NCBI RefSeq assembly: GCF_024679245.1
Contig: NC_090184.1
Span: forward strand, 8,960,047 to 9,024,046
Length of the DNA: 64,000 nt
Source: Pseudorasbora parva
Lineage: Eukaryota > Chordata > Actinopteri > Cypriniformes > Gobionidae
Direction: 5' to 3'
A program made the translations under genes and the position numbers. Shown here piece after piece: positions 1 to 12,243 of the stretch. Position 1 is the stretch's first letter, and each line of letters opens with the position of its first letter. The notes below the pieces were generated by a model. It made no database searches and was not told the origin of the DNA. It saw only the letters and a program-made list of their open reading frames with translations.

Positions 1-1441
1 TAAATATATATTTTTCAATACTTTTTGGAACTTTTTCTAAATTTAAAACTTGTATGTCATGAGATTTAAGAGCTGCAACCGAAAGAAATGTTTTCAAGGA
101 ATAAAAAATTAAACTTCTGGTCGTTTCTCACACAAAACTATTGTACAACTTCAGAAGACTTGGAATATAGTACAAAAGTTGTATAGACTAAATGTAAGGT
201 ACTTTTATGATTTTTTTTTGTTATTTGGGAGCCAGACAGCTATAGTCCTCATCAGTGTTGTTATTTTTATAACCTATTAAAAATAATTTTTGTTAACACA
301 CATACAAAAAAAAAAGCATTTGACAGGCATATAACAAAATTAATAAAAGCTAACATAAATAATAAATTAATTAAAAAAATAAAGGAATACAATAAAGGAA
401 TAAATAATAAAGTAAAAGGTAAATCATTTTACTTTCAGCTCCACTTTATGGAAAAGAGCATTATGCAAAGCATCTCCTTTTGCATAGTTATACATTTAAC
501 ATGTATACGTCACTTACACTGTAAAAAAAAGTTCATAAAAATAGGGCACAATGTACAGTATAATTTTCCATACTGATTTTTTACAGGTGTTTTACCTGTA
601 TTTTGAATTACACATTGCATTAGTTTGTGTTTTAAGGAGTAACGAAAATTTTCATAAAATTACTAGATAATGTACTGGCAGAAAATTACCAGTACATTTT
701 CAATTTTTATTTTTTACATATACATAATATATACACACTCCTTTAAGCAGGCATGTGGTTTAAATTAAAACTATTAATATAATACAATTAATTAATTAAT
801 GGCAAACATCACAACCAGAGGGATGTGGAAACCATTACCCAAACAATTCCAGCACAGGCGATTGTGCAATACTCAGGATTTACAAATGGTTCATCCACGA
901 TGTTGGCTATGAGGAATGTTGTTTCAGGTAGTGGAGAGAAGCCCACTCCGGATCAAGTAGATTAGAGTCAAAATGCCCCCATGCCTCTCCCAAAGTCTCC
1001 CGAGGCTACACAAATCCAAGAGCATCATGTTTTAACCCTTCAGTTCGCCACGCAATAAGTCACTTACCACTTACACAGTAATCCCAGATATCCTGATCCT
1101 ACAAGCCTTTGTACCATGCCTGGAATTTCCCTGAATTTAAGGGTACATTGAGATTTCACATATTGTGAGTCATTTTTACCTTTCTCTCTTTCTTGTGGAG
1201 GAGAAAGTAAACCATTTACGGGTCTTTAGATTGAGCGGCAGAGTGAAAAGCTGTTGCAAAAAAAGCAGCAAGGCAAGCAGCTTCTTGTCTTCCTGTTACT
1301 AAAAAGGCGTTTTGAGTTACAAACAATCATGATATTTATATTTATGATATTCTTTACATGAAACTATGTAAAGCAAGGGTCTTCAATCGGGGGTTTGCCA
1401 ATTCATGTTTGGTCACAAATAATGTTTTTGTAAAAAAAAAA

Positions 1442-1446
<5 letters not shown>
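1..1446. other. A+T-rich intronic sequence (tp73 intron downstream of exon 4)
   Basis: No gene was recognised. The stretch lies downstream of tp73 exon 4 in the tp73 direction and is therefore presumed to be intron. It is A+T-rich. Positions about 520-745 look like a decayed small inverted-repeat element (a run starting ctgtaaaaaaaa, and a later ttttattttttacat). No splice-flanked reading frame resembling p73 exon 5 was found by eye. Confidence 0.4.

Positions 1447-1505
<59 letters not shown>
1447..1505. repeat. (TA)n microsatellite
   Basis: An uninterrupted TA dinucleotide run of about 58 bp follows a poly-A tract. The apparent Ile-Tyr repeat ORF across it is a repeat artefact. Confidence 0.97.
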
Positions 1506-1508
<3 letters not shown>

Positions 1509-1858
1509 AAACAAATTTAAATATAAGCAAGCACCCTCAAACGAAAGCACAAGCATCCTTAGCTGATGCTGTAATAATATACTGGCCAAACAGATTTGGT
1601 GATTTTGTGTTTGCGCTCGAGAACGTCAAATATTTCTATTTGCGAAGTGTTTTTACAGTGATGAGAACTGTAGCCAATCACAGACATGTTTGTTGAGCTC
1701 TTGAACGCAATGGGCAAACAGAGGTGTTTAATTTAATCAGAATCCACTCACCACTCAAAACACTGGAACTTCTGTTCTGTACATTTGCGAATCTTCTCAT
1801 TAACAAACAAAAACACGATGTAAGTAAGATATACATTATGCAGTCTACACAGCTTTAA

Positions 1859-3028
1859 AGGTCCCATTCTTCACGTGTTTTCAAGCTTTGATTATGTTTA
1901 CAGTGTGCAATATAACATGAGTTCATGTTTCGCGTGTAAAAAAACACAGTATTTTTCACACAATTTACTTATCTGTATACCGCTGTTTCCTCTGTCCTAA
2001 AAACGTCCTGATGATTTCCTTGTTCTATGAAGTCCCTCCTTCAGAAACACGTAACGAGTTCTGATTAGGCCAGCGCTTCCTGCACTGTGATTGGACAGCA
2101 GATTAGTGCACGTTGCACGGAAAGGTCTCGCCTCTTAGGGTAGATACGCGCGCTCAATGTTATTGCATAAATGTCTATATATTGCCTTATCAATTTGAGC
2201 CGGAATCAGACCCGGAGAATATTGAAGAGGATCGATTACAACCTGCTCAGGAAAGACTTTTGCAGGATGTTTCAGAATAGTAAGCTGTCTATTCAGTAGT
2301 TTAAACTGATCATTACAAACACCAACAATCGATGGTGTCTGAATGAATTACTACACTTTTATATGCTAAGTTTTTCGGATTAGTTTCAATTACCATCTAA
2401 CATTAGTTAACAAAGCTAAACAGCGTTGCACTTTGTGTCATGAGTTACATAAACTGTTAAACGGATCAGCTTAAATAATAAAATACACTTACCGGTTGTG
2501 CACCATAAACAACGCCTTCTCCAGACAAAGAGGGAACTGCGTCGTCTTTTAAGAATAATCTTTTCGCGAATCCGGCATTAAACTGATTGAGATAGAGGAA
2601 GCAGTCCTCAGCAAAACGTGCTGCACATAGTTTTAAATTGTGATTATAATTTTCCGGAACCGAGTTAACCATAAACTGTAGCCATTGATCTCGTACATCG
2701 TCCGTGGGAAGGCCAAACAAAGGTGATTTGACTCCGGGATGAAAATAACAGCGTTTCAATGGCATGACCCCGAATTTGCGTGTTCTTGTGGGCGGAGGGT
2801 TCGTCAACAAACTGTTTTAGTTGAAACAGTCATTAAAGCAGGAAGTGCAGGGCTGTAGTCCAAACCGGCCGTTCGCTGTAGGCTTTGAAAGGGAACTTCT
2901 GTTAAATAAAATATCTAGCTTGGCATTGAACTTTGAGCTTTATAATTTTACAGGTATTATTTATGCTCTAACAGCAACATTACACACTAACTAAAGTTTG
3001 AAAGATGGAATCGCAAAGAATGGGACCT
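1859..3028 (-). mobile_element. TTAA-flanked DNA transposon remnant with THAP-like coding segment (Kolobok-like)
   Basis: The termini are inverted copies of AGGTCCCATTCT, and each is flanked by TTAA (1855-1858 and 3029-3032), the target duplication of Kolobok and piggyBac transposons. On the minus strand 2466-2810 encodes a decayed THAP zinc-finger-like segment, with CYFHPGVKSPLFGLP near the start, W in RDQWLQF, LCAARF where the family normally has Cys-x-x-His, and the closing motif DDAVPSL. THAP domains occur in Kolobok and P-type transposases. No catalytic domain remains, so this 1.17-kb copy is a non-autonomous or internally deleted derivative. The Kolobok assignment is inference from the TTAA target site plus the THAP segment. 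Confidence 0.72.
2466..2810 (-). pseudogene. THAP-domain fragment of a transposase
   Basis: This 114-residue frame lies inside the TTAA-flanked element. The domain is C2CH-type in layout, but the final zinc-ligand His is replaced by Arg (LCAARFAEDCF), and only one Cys is visible in the first pair. The tail (AGFAKRLFLKDDAVPSL) matches the same segment in the elements at 42.6 and 49.1 kb. After the THAP tail the frame runs into GVVYGAQP and then a GT-rich donor-like sequence, as if this were one exon of a longer transposase gene. It is not a host gene. Confidence 0.6.
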
Positions 3029-3970
3029 TTAATGATTTTAATGGAACTTGGTGAGATTGCAAACTAAGATGAGTGACAGCTTTTTAGTAATTGTAAAGGC
3101 AATGGTCTTTGCACTCTTTCGAGGCTATATCCATCTGTAATTCGCAGTGACGGCCGGCCTATTACACTGAAAAAAATTCAGATGTGACATCTACAAATGC
3201 AGGATTCACTCTCGAAATTGCAACTGACATAGAGCTAATTAGCACGGGACAAACATATGGCATGTCAAAATAGACACTAATAGAGGAAAGAAAAATATCA
3301 ATATATTTTTGATAATCCAATTATTTGCAAAAGTAATGACTTGGGGGGGGGCATAATTAACATTGCTTCATAATCTGAAATGTAAAATATCTATAATAAA
3401 AAAAACAGCAATGTTTGAACAAAAATAATATAAAATGTCACACAATTTAGCAACAGTAGAAACTGCATTTTACAATAATCACCGATTGTGCTGATTCTGA
3501 TTTTAAGTTTGGGGTTTAGGGGGAACCAGTTCTTACAGGCGAAGCAAGTTGTGCAAGACAGAATGACAGGATGACTAGAGAATAAAGAAACGACTGGCAA
3601 TATAGAATTTGCAATATACCGTCTATATAGCAGTCCCTCCAGTTTTTTGTGATTCCGCAATCGCTGAACACAACACAAAATCAACAAAATGTCGCTTTTT
3701 TTTGCGATCCTGCATAATGTCATTTCACCACAAAACAATCACAAAAAAAAAATTTTAAATCACAAAAAATAAATAATATTATCTTATTGAACTATCTTTA
3801 ATTTATTTAAAGCTGTAATGTATTGTTTTCACTAGGATACAGCTGTGGTGCATGAGCAGTATGGTCTTTGCGAAAGCGAAAGTGAATCTTTCTTACCTGC
3901 CGTCTCGCATAAGTGCCAAGGGCCAGGCGAATTGATTATGATGAATGACCAAATAAAAGTATGATATGTC
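3029..3970. other. Unannotated A+T-rich intronic sequence
   Basis: Nothing gene-like was seen. It contains a G run near 3343-3351 and a stretch near 3640-3780 rich in cacaaaa motifs that may be a decayed repeat. The 3391-3738 minus frame has no recognisable domain. Confidence 0.35.
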
Positions 3971-3984
3971 CGATAACACTAAAA

Positions 3985-4372
3985 AAAGAGTTCATAAAAG
4001 CGCTAAATACCACAAACTAGCCAAGGTTACTAATGCATTTCTACTGCACTTAAGGTTCCTAAGAGCACAGTGGCCTCCATAATCCTTAAATGGAAGACGT
4101 TTGGGATGACCAGAACCCTTCCTCGAGCTGGCCATCTGGCCAAACTGAGCTATCAGGGGAGCAGAGCCTTGGTGAGAAGAGGTAAAGAAGAACCCAAAGA
4201 TCACTGTGGCTGAGCTCCAGAGATGCAGTCGGGAGATGGGAGAAAGTTGTAGAAAGTCAATCATCACTGCAGCCCTCCACCAGTCGGGGCTTTATGGCAG
4301 AGTTGCCCAATGGATGACGTTTTGGCCTTAATTCTAAGCGGTATGTGTGGAAAAAACTAGGCACTGCTCATC
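3985..4372 (+). pseudogene. Tc1-like transposase fragment
   Basis: On the plus strand this matches the N-terminal and middle parts of the Tc1 transposase remnant at 52.4-53.4 kb: both share the segments reading GCCTCCATAATCCTTAAATG, the stretch around CAGAACCCTTCCT and GTCGGGGCTTTATGGCA. Here the sequence then jumps directly to TTTTGGCCTTAATTCTAAGC, so the piece between is deleted. Both termini and the catalytic C-terminal half are missing. The minus-strand frame across it is only a shadow. Confidence 0.8.
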
Positions 4373-4377
4373 ACCTG

Positions 4378-4625
4378 TAGCCTAGAAATCTAGACGCACA
4401 CCCTAGCGGCAGCAAATCTAATCTGCCCGCGAGTGTCGTCTAGCAACTCTCAATACCCTTCTGAGCTGTAAACGCCGAACTTTTGCCGGGCCAATCACAT
4501 CGTGTATAGAGTCACGTTGCTCTGGTCTATCCTATCGCGTGCAGGGGGAGTTTGAAAGACAACCGTTTATCCGCCCCTCGGATTGAGCTGTCAATGGTAA
4601 GTTTCCAGACCAAACATCTTGATGT
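4378..4625. mobile_element. DNA-transposon fragment sharing sequence with 54.54-55.01 kb
   Basis: It begins GCCTAGAAATCTAGACGCAC, followed by CCTAGCGGCAGCAAAT, and continues through TCTAGCAACTCTCAAT and CCAATCACATCGTGT. The same ordered blocks recur at 54539-55015, and both contain CTATCCTATCGCGTGCAG. This is a dispersed repeat of unresolved class, perhaps a truncated non-autonomous DNA element. Confidence 0.65.
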
Positions 4626-4837
4626 GGGTCTGGCTTGTCATTCCAAACCTCATTTCGTTCATCTTCAAAACACACATTTTTTAAATGAAATCTGAGAGAT
4701 TTCTGTCCCTACATTGACAGACCTATCCCTCCATCATGAAGGGATCGTAAAACTAATCCATATGAATTGAGCGGTTAGTTTTCTGAAGACACGATTACTT
4801 TCTGTGATGAACAGATTTAATTGAGGTTTATTCACAT

Positions 4838-4999
4838 ATGGGACCCTAGCCAACAAAAACAGTCACATGGGTATATTTGTGGCAATAGCCAACAATACAT
4901 TATATGGGTCAAAATTATCGTTTTTTATTTTATGCCAAAAATCATTAGGATATTAAATAAAAATCCTGTTCCATGAAGATATATTTTTTTAAGTTCCTA

Positions 5000-5036
<37 letters not shown>

Positions 5037-5280
5037 TCATTAGTAGTAATATGCATTGCTAAGGACAACTTTAAAGGCGATTTTCTCAATATTTAGATTT
5101 TTTTTTGCACCCTCAGATTCCAGATTTTCGAATAGTTGTATCTCTGCCAAAAGTTGTCTTATCCTAACAGACCATATACATCAATAGAAAACTTATTTAT
5201 TCAAGCTTATTGATGTATAAATCTTAATTAAAAAAAACTGACCGTTATGACTGGTTTTGTGGTCCAGGTTCACACATAAA
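4838..5280. mobile_element. Cyprinid MITE (ACCACAAAACCAGTCA type)
   Basis: The right end reads GACTGGTTTTGTGGTCCAG, and the left end is a decayed inverted version (AACAAAAACAGTCACATGGG). The inner block with TATTTGTGGCAATAGCCAAC and GGGTCAAAATTATCG recurs in the opposite orientation at 8660-8875. A (TA)n run sits at about 5000-5030. Confidence 0.7.
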
Positions 5281-5454
5281 CACATTCATCAACACACACA
5301 TCAGTTATGGTATAAGTTTGGAATGACTTGAGGCTGAGTAAATGACGACAGAATTTTCATTTTTGGGTGGACAAACCCTGTAAGCTAAAGTTCAGGTAAA
5401 TGTTTAATTGTCCATCTAACTAGTAAAATTAAAACGACGCTGCAAATCCATTAA

Positions 5455-5930
5455 AATAATTTACAACAACAGCGTACGACAAATTGCGAATTTAAGTGTT
5501 GACAGTGCTCAGCAACAACACCAGTTACATCACTTACACACCACAGCACCGCAACCACCGTCGTTTAGATTTTTTTATAGCAACAGTTTGTGACAAAAGT
5601 AGTATGTCCGAATTCACAGAACTCATAAAAGAGCATGCCACAAGTACCCAGATGACCCACTACTTCCAGCAAAATTTAAAGTGTGCATACGATGGACACT
5701 TTCCTATCCCATGAGGCCATGTGAGATTTATGAATGGCATTATAAGTAAATAAGTGATGCAACTGACGCTGGTAGGTCACATGATAACGACAACAAGGCG
5801 AATGTAGTACGTCCGGATTGCGTTCATACTTCACACATTCATACTAGAAGAACATACTTTTTTTTTAGCTTATTTTAAAACAAGCACCTACTCAAGAGGG
5901 TATGTGGTTTCGGATGCAGCCAGTGTTCTA
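5455..5930. mobile_element. hAT-like repeat fragment (GCGTCCGAAATC-type ends)
   Basis: It shares TATCCCATGAGGCCA, a CACATGATAACGACAACA-like block and a terminal GTATGTGGTTTCGGATGCAG with the outer element of the stack at 58928-62032. It is a degenerate copy without coding capacity. The small plus-strand frame at 5496-5714 is inside it and is not a gene. Confidence 0.55.
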
Positions 5931-6000
5931 CATTTATTTGAATCTCCTTTGAAATCTCTATTTAATTTGGATATGGGGTAAGGACATAAATGCAACTACA

Positions 6001-6175
6001 CTCTCAGGAAAAAAAGGTACAAAAGCTGTCACTAGGGTGGAACCCTTTCATATTCACCCTTGGATATTACTAGCTCAAAGGTACAAACTGGTAATAAAAT
6101 TGTACATATTAGTACCTAAATTGTACATATTAGACACTGTCCCAGTGACAGCTTTTGTACTTTTTTTCTGAGAGG
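6001..6175. mobile_element. Small MITE with about 30-bp inverted ends
   Basis: The left end CTCTCAGGAAAAAAAGGTAC and AAAAGCTGTCACT is inverted at the right as AGTGACAGCTTTTGTAC and TTTTTTTCTGAGAG. The inner part is built of repeated TTGTACATATTAG-like units. It is 175 bp long and noncoding. Confidence 0.85.
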
Positions 6176-8655
6176 GCAGCTGTTTGTTTGTAAGCTAAAT
6201 GACAAAACAAGGACATTTCTCACATGACCGTTTTTAGTACCACATCCGGCTAAAACAAGCTCAAAATTGCTCAGTTGAAGTTTTTATGAATATGTTTAAA
6301 ATGTTAAGTTAACTCACATGATATGAAAACTCCAGTCATATCAGTGTATATTTCACTCTATTTTTAACATGTAAGGCAATCTCATAGAGGCCTACAAGTT
6401 GATGTCACACGATCAGCAGAATAGGTTTTTATTTCTTTATTTCTTGGTAACCCTTCTATTACTGGACTCTCGGGACAATGAGGTGTATATCTACAATGGC
6501 CGAGTTTGTTTGTCTCATCAACACCAGCAATTGTCACTGTAAAATACCCAAATACATTAAAACATTTATTTTTCGAAGTTGCAAATAAAATAAAGATTAC
6601 GTGAATACGTTTTAGAAACATATACTATTTCAGTCATTCTTCTGAACTTCACATTAATTCCTTGTGATACTTTTATTTCTTTGTAATTATTTGTTACGCT
6701 TTTTTTCAAAGTAAATCCTTCATCAAATTTGCTTTGGTGTATAGTGCAAAATGAACTCAAATATATTCTTTTTTGTTTATGTTGCACTGGATCATACAGC
6801 AGTCATCTTGGACTTTTACTGACAACTAGTGGCATGGAGCATCATGCAAAAAATAAAAACATAAAAATTTCAGAAATGAATGCCATCAAAGAAATGCTAT
6901 TTGTCGGTCAGTTATTGTTAATTTATTCTGCAAGATAAATAAAATAATCTTTATTTTACTCTATTTCTTTACTTTGTTAAGTGTAAAACTGCTCACTGCA
7001 AGAAATTATTGAGTGGATTTTTAAAGGGATAGTTCACCCAATAAAATGACAACCATTAGTCATCATTAACCACTAATGTTGTTTTAAACCATGACTTTCT
7101 TTCTTGTGAAACACAAAATGTTTTTTTGTTTTTTTATTATTAATAATGTTGGCAATAAGGTGCTTTTGATGACCATTGAATTTCATTCTATGAACAAAAC
7201 AAACAAACAAAAAAAAAAAAAAAACTTGAGACATTAATCAAAATATCTTATAGGTTTGGAATGGGGCAGGGTTAAGCTAATAATGCAATTTCTAAAAGTT
7301 TTTTCAATATGATTGAAAAAATGTCAAATATAAACATATATTTACTTCTTTTTTTTTTAAAACAGTAAAGCATAGTTGTTTTTTTACTGGAAATGCTAAC
7401 ATTAATATTTTAATTCATGCACATTTAACACTCCCGAACATGAGGTGATAGCTAAAAGTCCAGAGACATATAATGGGTAATCTGGGCCAATTAGGAATTT
7501 GTGAAACAACACAGGCTGTTTTTTAAGAGTGAAGGGATATTCCCACAGAATTCCACAGATTTAATATAAAGAAAACAAGACTAATAGTATGTATTATAGT
7601 ATCATTATTTAGCTCTGGTGGTAACTGAGGAGCCAAGAGCACTAAGATTTGAAGCCGGCTTTTCTTATCCTGAAACGTAAACAGCAATCTGTGCTGGAAA
7701 CTCCACTTATGCCCATTTTGGAAGCTTATCCTCCTGCTATTGTTGCTAGTCTTTGAGAATGGAGCGGAACGTGGTGCGTCAAAGGTGACGGTCTTCACAG
7801 GCAGACACTGAGTGATGGCCATAGCACTCACCTTCCTGAAACCGCTATCACCTTACACATCCACATCAAGTCAGAGACCAAGCCTCACGCTTGACTTCAT
7901 CCAACAAACACCCTAAGAGCCACCGACACAAGAAAGAGCCCCATCTCCTGTTTCAGAGGGTCACCTTCATGACAGACTGATGTAGCACCTTTCTTCATGG
8001 CGACGCTGGACTTTGGGGAAAACATTGACTGCTCTGATTTCAAGCAACTCTGCTTGACATTACTGTGATTTCTTTTCTTTGGTGGATGCAATATATAAGT
8101 AAAAAAAAGTATGAGTGCTATCTCACATATTAAAGATCTGACCCTTTTAACCTATGTATTAAACTTTGACCAATAATTCAAGCAACCAACCAGAACACTA
8201 CAGTAACCATCTAGCAAAGTTGTAGAAACCACTTATAACAGAACACCCTAGCATAATGGAGGCAACATTTGCATGAGCAAGCATCGGACACTTTTGACCA
8301 CTTACAAGGAAAATGTATCAACAACATAAAAATAAAAATAAAAAACCTATGAAAATAAGTTTCATTAGTCTCCTTAAAATGTAAGAAGAACCATGTGGAA
8401 TAGTAACAGAGCAGAGGACTGTTTTTAATTAGGCAAACTGAAATGACTCTAAATATAAAGGTTTTGCATTTTTAATTATTGTTTCTTGTGATTGTTTATG
8501 CAATAACATTTTTTTTTTAAATAAGAATTTTTGTCAGGCTACTATGTATAGTTTCTTCCTAAGTGCTGGTACTTCTGAATGGGCCGAGGCTGGGATTTTA
8601 GTGGGGTTTTTCTTTTTTAATGATTGATTGCTTGAAGCTGAATAAATAAACTTTT
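6176..8655. other. Intronic sequence without recognised genes
   Basis: Several 60-115 codon frames occur here, but none shows a domain, and no splice-site pattern links them to tp73. Position 7022 onward carries the motif AAAGGGATAGTTCACCCA, the end of a common fish MITE. A (CAAA)n/poly-A tract lies at about 7195-7224. Confidence 0.35.
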
Positions 8656-8659
8656 CCAT

Positions 8660-8875
8660 TGATGTATGGTTTGATAGGATAGGATAATATCTGTCCGACA
8701 TACAACTAATTAAAAAAAAAAATCTGGAATCTGAGGGTGCAAAAAAACAATAATCGCCTTTAAAGTTTTGACATAAAAGAAAAATCGATAATTTTGACCC
8801 ATACAATGTATTGTTGGTTATTGCCACAAATATACCCGTGCGAATCATGACTGGTTTTGTGGTGCAGGGTCACAC
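8660..8875. mobile_element. Cyprinid MITE fragment, inverted relative to 4.8-5.3 kb
   Basis: It carries AATCTGAGGGTGCAAAAAAA, CCCATACAATGTATTGTTGG and ATTGCCACAAATATACCCGT, ending ACTGGTTTTGTGGTGCAG. These are the reverse complements of blocks at 4838-5280. A short CA-rich microsatellite follows at 8874-8902. Confidence 0.7.
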
Positions 8876-8989
8876 ACACACAAACACACACACACACACA
8901 CATGGGTAGATGACAAATAATATATAAGATATACTAATGCAAGAAATATAATTCAGGTTTCGTTACTTGTCATCGTATTTTCTATTCTT

Positions 8990-9290
8990 CAAAATGTTAA
9001 TTTTCCCAAATGTTCAAAAATGTTGTTTTTGTGCAGTTCACATTAATAGTCATGTTGCATGACAATTGTATTAATGTGGTCGTAAAACATACAGTTTCCA
9101 CAATTTCTGATTTCTGAAGGATCATGTGACACTAAAGACATAAAAAAAAATATCAGCTTTGTCTCACAGGAATACATTTCTATTTTAATATATTTTACAA
9201 TGCAAAGAGTAATTGTAACTTTTGAACTTTTTTTAAAATCATTACCAAACTTTTGAAAGGTAGTATATGCGATAAGCATGTCACACCACA
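8990..9290. repeat. Dispersed cyprinid repeat (GATCATGTGACAC type)
   Basis: It contains TTTCTGAAGGATCATGTGAC. A related block (CAGTGTCACATGATCCTTAG) lies in the opposite orientation near 41670-41690, and a similar composition recurs at about 38.0-38.4 kb. It is noncoding. Confidence 0.5.
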
Positions 9291-9568
9291 GGACACGACT
9301 GTCAATGCTTGAGATTTCATGTCAATTACCAATATCATATACAGATGTTTAGTTCTAAGAAGCACATTTAAAAAAGGAACAAAGCGGGAATGCAGCCAAA
9401 AAGAGTCTAGAAGAGGATCCGACAGTGAATAAATAAAGCAACCAAAGAAAAGTAAAAGTTGTACATGCATTTTGAAATGAAGATCAGTGTGGGAAAAGCA
9501 TAGAGTGCATGCGTTCATACAGGACCTCACGTGATGCGGTTGCACCACAACCGAGACGCTCTACTCAC

Positions 9569-9814
9569 CGTCCAGGTGGCTGACTTGGCGGTGCTAGACT
9601 GCTGGAAGGTAACCTCGAAGTTGTGCGGCCCAGGGTAGTCAGTGTTGGAGGGGATGGCCGGGGCTGGAGACATGGCCTCAAAGGTCGAGTTTGGCTGGGA
9701 GTAGGGTGACGGCGTTGGCACGTTGGAGGTGGTCTCGGAGCTGTAGGGACTTGTAGACGCTGGTCTGTTCCCCAAACCTTGTTCCATACTGCTGCTCAGT
9801 AGGCTGTACTGAGA
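9569..9814 (-). CDS. tp73: tp73 exon 4 (common exon for TA and deltaN p73)
   Basis: This is an internal coding exon of tumour protein p73, a p53-family nuclear transcription factor. It encodes 82 codons, [12 protein letters not shown] through STAKSATWT, in phase 0 at both ends. The acceptor is cactcag before 9814 and the donor is gtgagt at 9563-9568. From exon residue about 51 the stretch [20 protein letters not shown] is the start of the p53-type DNA-binding domain and is nearly invariant across vertebrate p73. The preceding Ser/Pro/Thr-rich linker is more diverged. In the full-length TA form it would be residues 67-148. It joins either exon 3 (19177-19315) or the deltaN first exon (15972-16010). 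The rest of the DNA-binding domain (next exon, expected to begin YSPLLKK) is not in the window. p73 rather than p53 or p63 is supported by the neighbours wrap73 and tprg1l. Confidence 0.95.
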
Positions 9815-10453
9815 CTGAGTGAAAATGCAGAAAGAGAAGGAGGGTGAGACAGGTAAAAGGAAGGTAGGTAAAAAAGTTGATATTGAAGGAAAGAGGGAGG
9901 AGATAAGAACCATCCACTCCACATCTTCAGATCCAGTTACACCGTGGGACGTACGAGAGGGAGCCATGCCTCTAGGTAAAAGGTTACAACCATAATCTGT
10001 CCAATGTCTAATTGCCTGCCATTCTCTTCTTTAACTTACAAACACAAAACTCACAGATTATACCCACCACTGATGGTTGGGCTAGTAGTACCTCAACAGG
10101 TGTGTTAAAAATAAAACTAGCTAGACTAAGCTAGACAGATTTGGTAACAAATTATCTATTCTCATGCTTTTGATGATTCTCAAATATAGTCATTTCTTTG
10201 TTTTCCATTTGTTTCATATATATTAGTTTTAATATTTCTAGCTTTAGAAATATTTATATCGCCATTAGTCATACGAGGGGATAGTGAATAATCCCATACC
10301 ATTTGTGTGACTTAAAAGAAGTCATAGATAAAAATTAGAATATCAAAGAGATTTTGAGTGGGATATTTTGATTTGGGCTAGTGAGGACCTCAAATACAGA
10401 AATTTTCTTGGGTTTTCATTTGTTTCATAATTCCAGCCATTTGTTTTTTTATT
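9815..10453. other. tp73 intron sequence
   Basis: Intron upstream of exon 4. The acceptor and its pyrimidine-rich tract lie immediately before 9814 on the minus strand. No other feature was recognised. Confidence 0.5.
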
Positions 10454-10457
10454 TTAA

Positions 10458-11985
10458 AGGTGCCCTAGAATGATTTGAAATAATATGTTAAATTGTTCTC
10501 TGATATCTACATAGAGGGTATGGGGCTTATTTAAGGGCAAAAATTGTCCAGATACAGTTTTACAGGTCCATTTACAACCCTATAAATTGTCCCTAGGATG
10601 TAATGCTCTGTTTTTGCCTTATTTGGAAGAGTTATGAATATTAATGTTGAGCTCTGCTCTGATTGGCTTATTTCTGCAATTCACAGCACAGCAGTTCAGC
10701 TCATGAGTCCTGACCGTCCTGACAGAACACATACAGACGGAATGACACTTTAAGCAGAACATCTCAAATGGAGATTGATAAAATGCAGCCTACTTGTTTA
10801 TTTGGTGTTTTCAGATCCTCCCTGCAAGAGAAAGAGCTTGCATGTTTGCGGTTGCCAGATTTCAGTAATTAAATCCCCCAAACAGAGCTTTTCTGTGAAA
10901 AAAACCTGTATACTATCCGGTGTTTTACCTAAACATCTCCAATCTGGCAACCACATGCACGCGAACGCTCTCTTGCGCGCAGATGATCTGAAAACACCAA
11001 TAAGCATTTCAGCAATCTCCATTTGAGATGTTCTGCTTAAAGTGTGTCATTCAGTCTACATTTTAGACTTGTCTTTTTTCATCAACGATATTGCATGTTT
11101 ATATAACGTTAGTCACAATGTAGGCTACGCAGTGACTGTGATGTACTCTGAAAGCATGCGAAAACACAATAGGCCTACTTCAGTTCTCAAAAATATAACT
11201 TATATTTTTACAAAATGAATAGCCTTGTCAAATGACTGTCGTTTTAACTTAAATGGTGGAAAAGGTGACGTTTGCTAGAAGGATCGAGTGAACGATCTGT
11301 AAGCAGAGTAGCCTATCTACGGTTGTATTTTGTAATACAAAATAATATTAACCTTTGTCATTAGACAGACTATTTAGTTTGGTATGGTACTAGGAGTTTC
11401 CTATTGTTACTGTACTATCATCTTGCATCATCTAGACAATGCGGTCTCTCTAAGAAACTTTCAATTTAATCAGAAATTGTTTAAATAGCAACTCAATAAG
11501 TGGATAAATCGCTACTTACTGCTTGCAGGAATATAGTTGCCCTTTTCTTCAGTTTAAGACGCTGAGCGAAGCTTTCTTGAAATGAGCCGAAAAAACGAAC
11601 GATTTTGAAATAAATTGTTGTGTTATCCGATTATAATAAACCTCCACTGTTGACATGTCCTCATGTCTCCTGCACAGCCTGAACATGACGTGTGTCATGA
11701 GAGCTGTTTTTGCTATCCTCGAGTGTCTTTACCTGCAGTCCCAATTAACTTCAGTTCCGCCTGACAATGTTGGGGGCGTGCATATAAATGATTCCCAACG
11801 CTTGCATCACGGTTGGGTTTATGTTGAGAAGCACTTTTTTTTTCTGTGGTGTTTTTCATGCACAAGATTTACATAAGAAGTAGGAGGCAATGGTGTTTGA
11901 GACTCACAGTATGTGATGTCCATGTACTGAACTCTTATTATTTCACTATGGCAAGGTTAATTCAATTTTTCATTCTAGGGCACCT
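10458..11985 (-). mobile_element. TTAA-flanked Kolobok-like element, copy 1 of family AGGTGCCCTAGAATGA
   Basis: The 16-bp inverted ends AGGTGCCCTAGAATGA are flanked by TTAA at 10454-10457 and 11986-11989. This 1.53-kb copy aligns end to end with 42600-44149. Shared blocks include ATATCTACATAGAGGGTATG, CCAGATACAGTTTTACAGGT and, near the right end, CACAGTATGTGATGTCCATG. On the minus strand near 11530-11575 the translation resembles the THAP tail FAQRLKLKK. No transposase core is left. Confidence 0.85.
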
Positions 11986-12243
11986 TTAATCTAGCTTTAT
12001 ACATATTACCATCGTTATTACTTAGGGTTAGTGAATCATCCCACACCATTTGTGACATTTCAAATTGTGCAGTTTGTTTAAGCGAGGTTTGTTATTACTT
12101 TTCGAAGTTATCAGATTTCACCTGATTTAAAATGTGAAAACTTTAAAATGTGAACAAATGTTAGAATAATGACCAATAATTAGTGTTTCAAATTAGAAAC
12201 ACCCTAGCAACCACCCAGAACACACTATCAACGCCCAATCACT

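Noticed and set aside
1358..1696. 112-codon plus-strand frame
   Set aside because: Its middle is the TA microsatellite, and the rest has no recognisable protein similarity.
7523..7831. Minus-strand frame considered as tp73 exon 5
   Set aside because: It has none of the expected conserved stretch of the p53-type DNA-binding domain and no matching splice sites. Exon 5 appears to lie outside the window.
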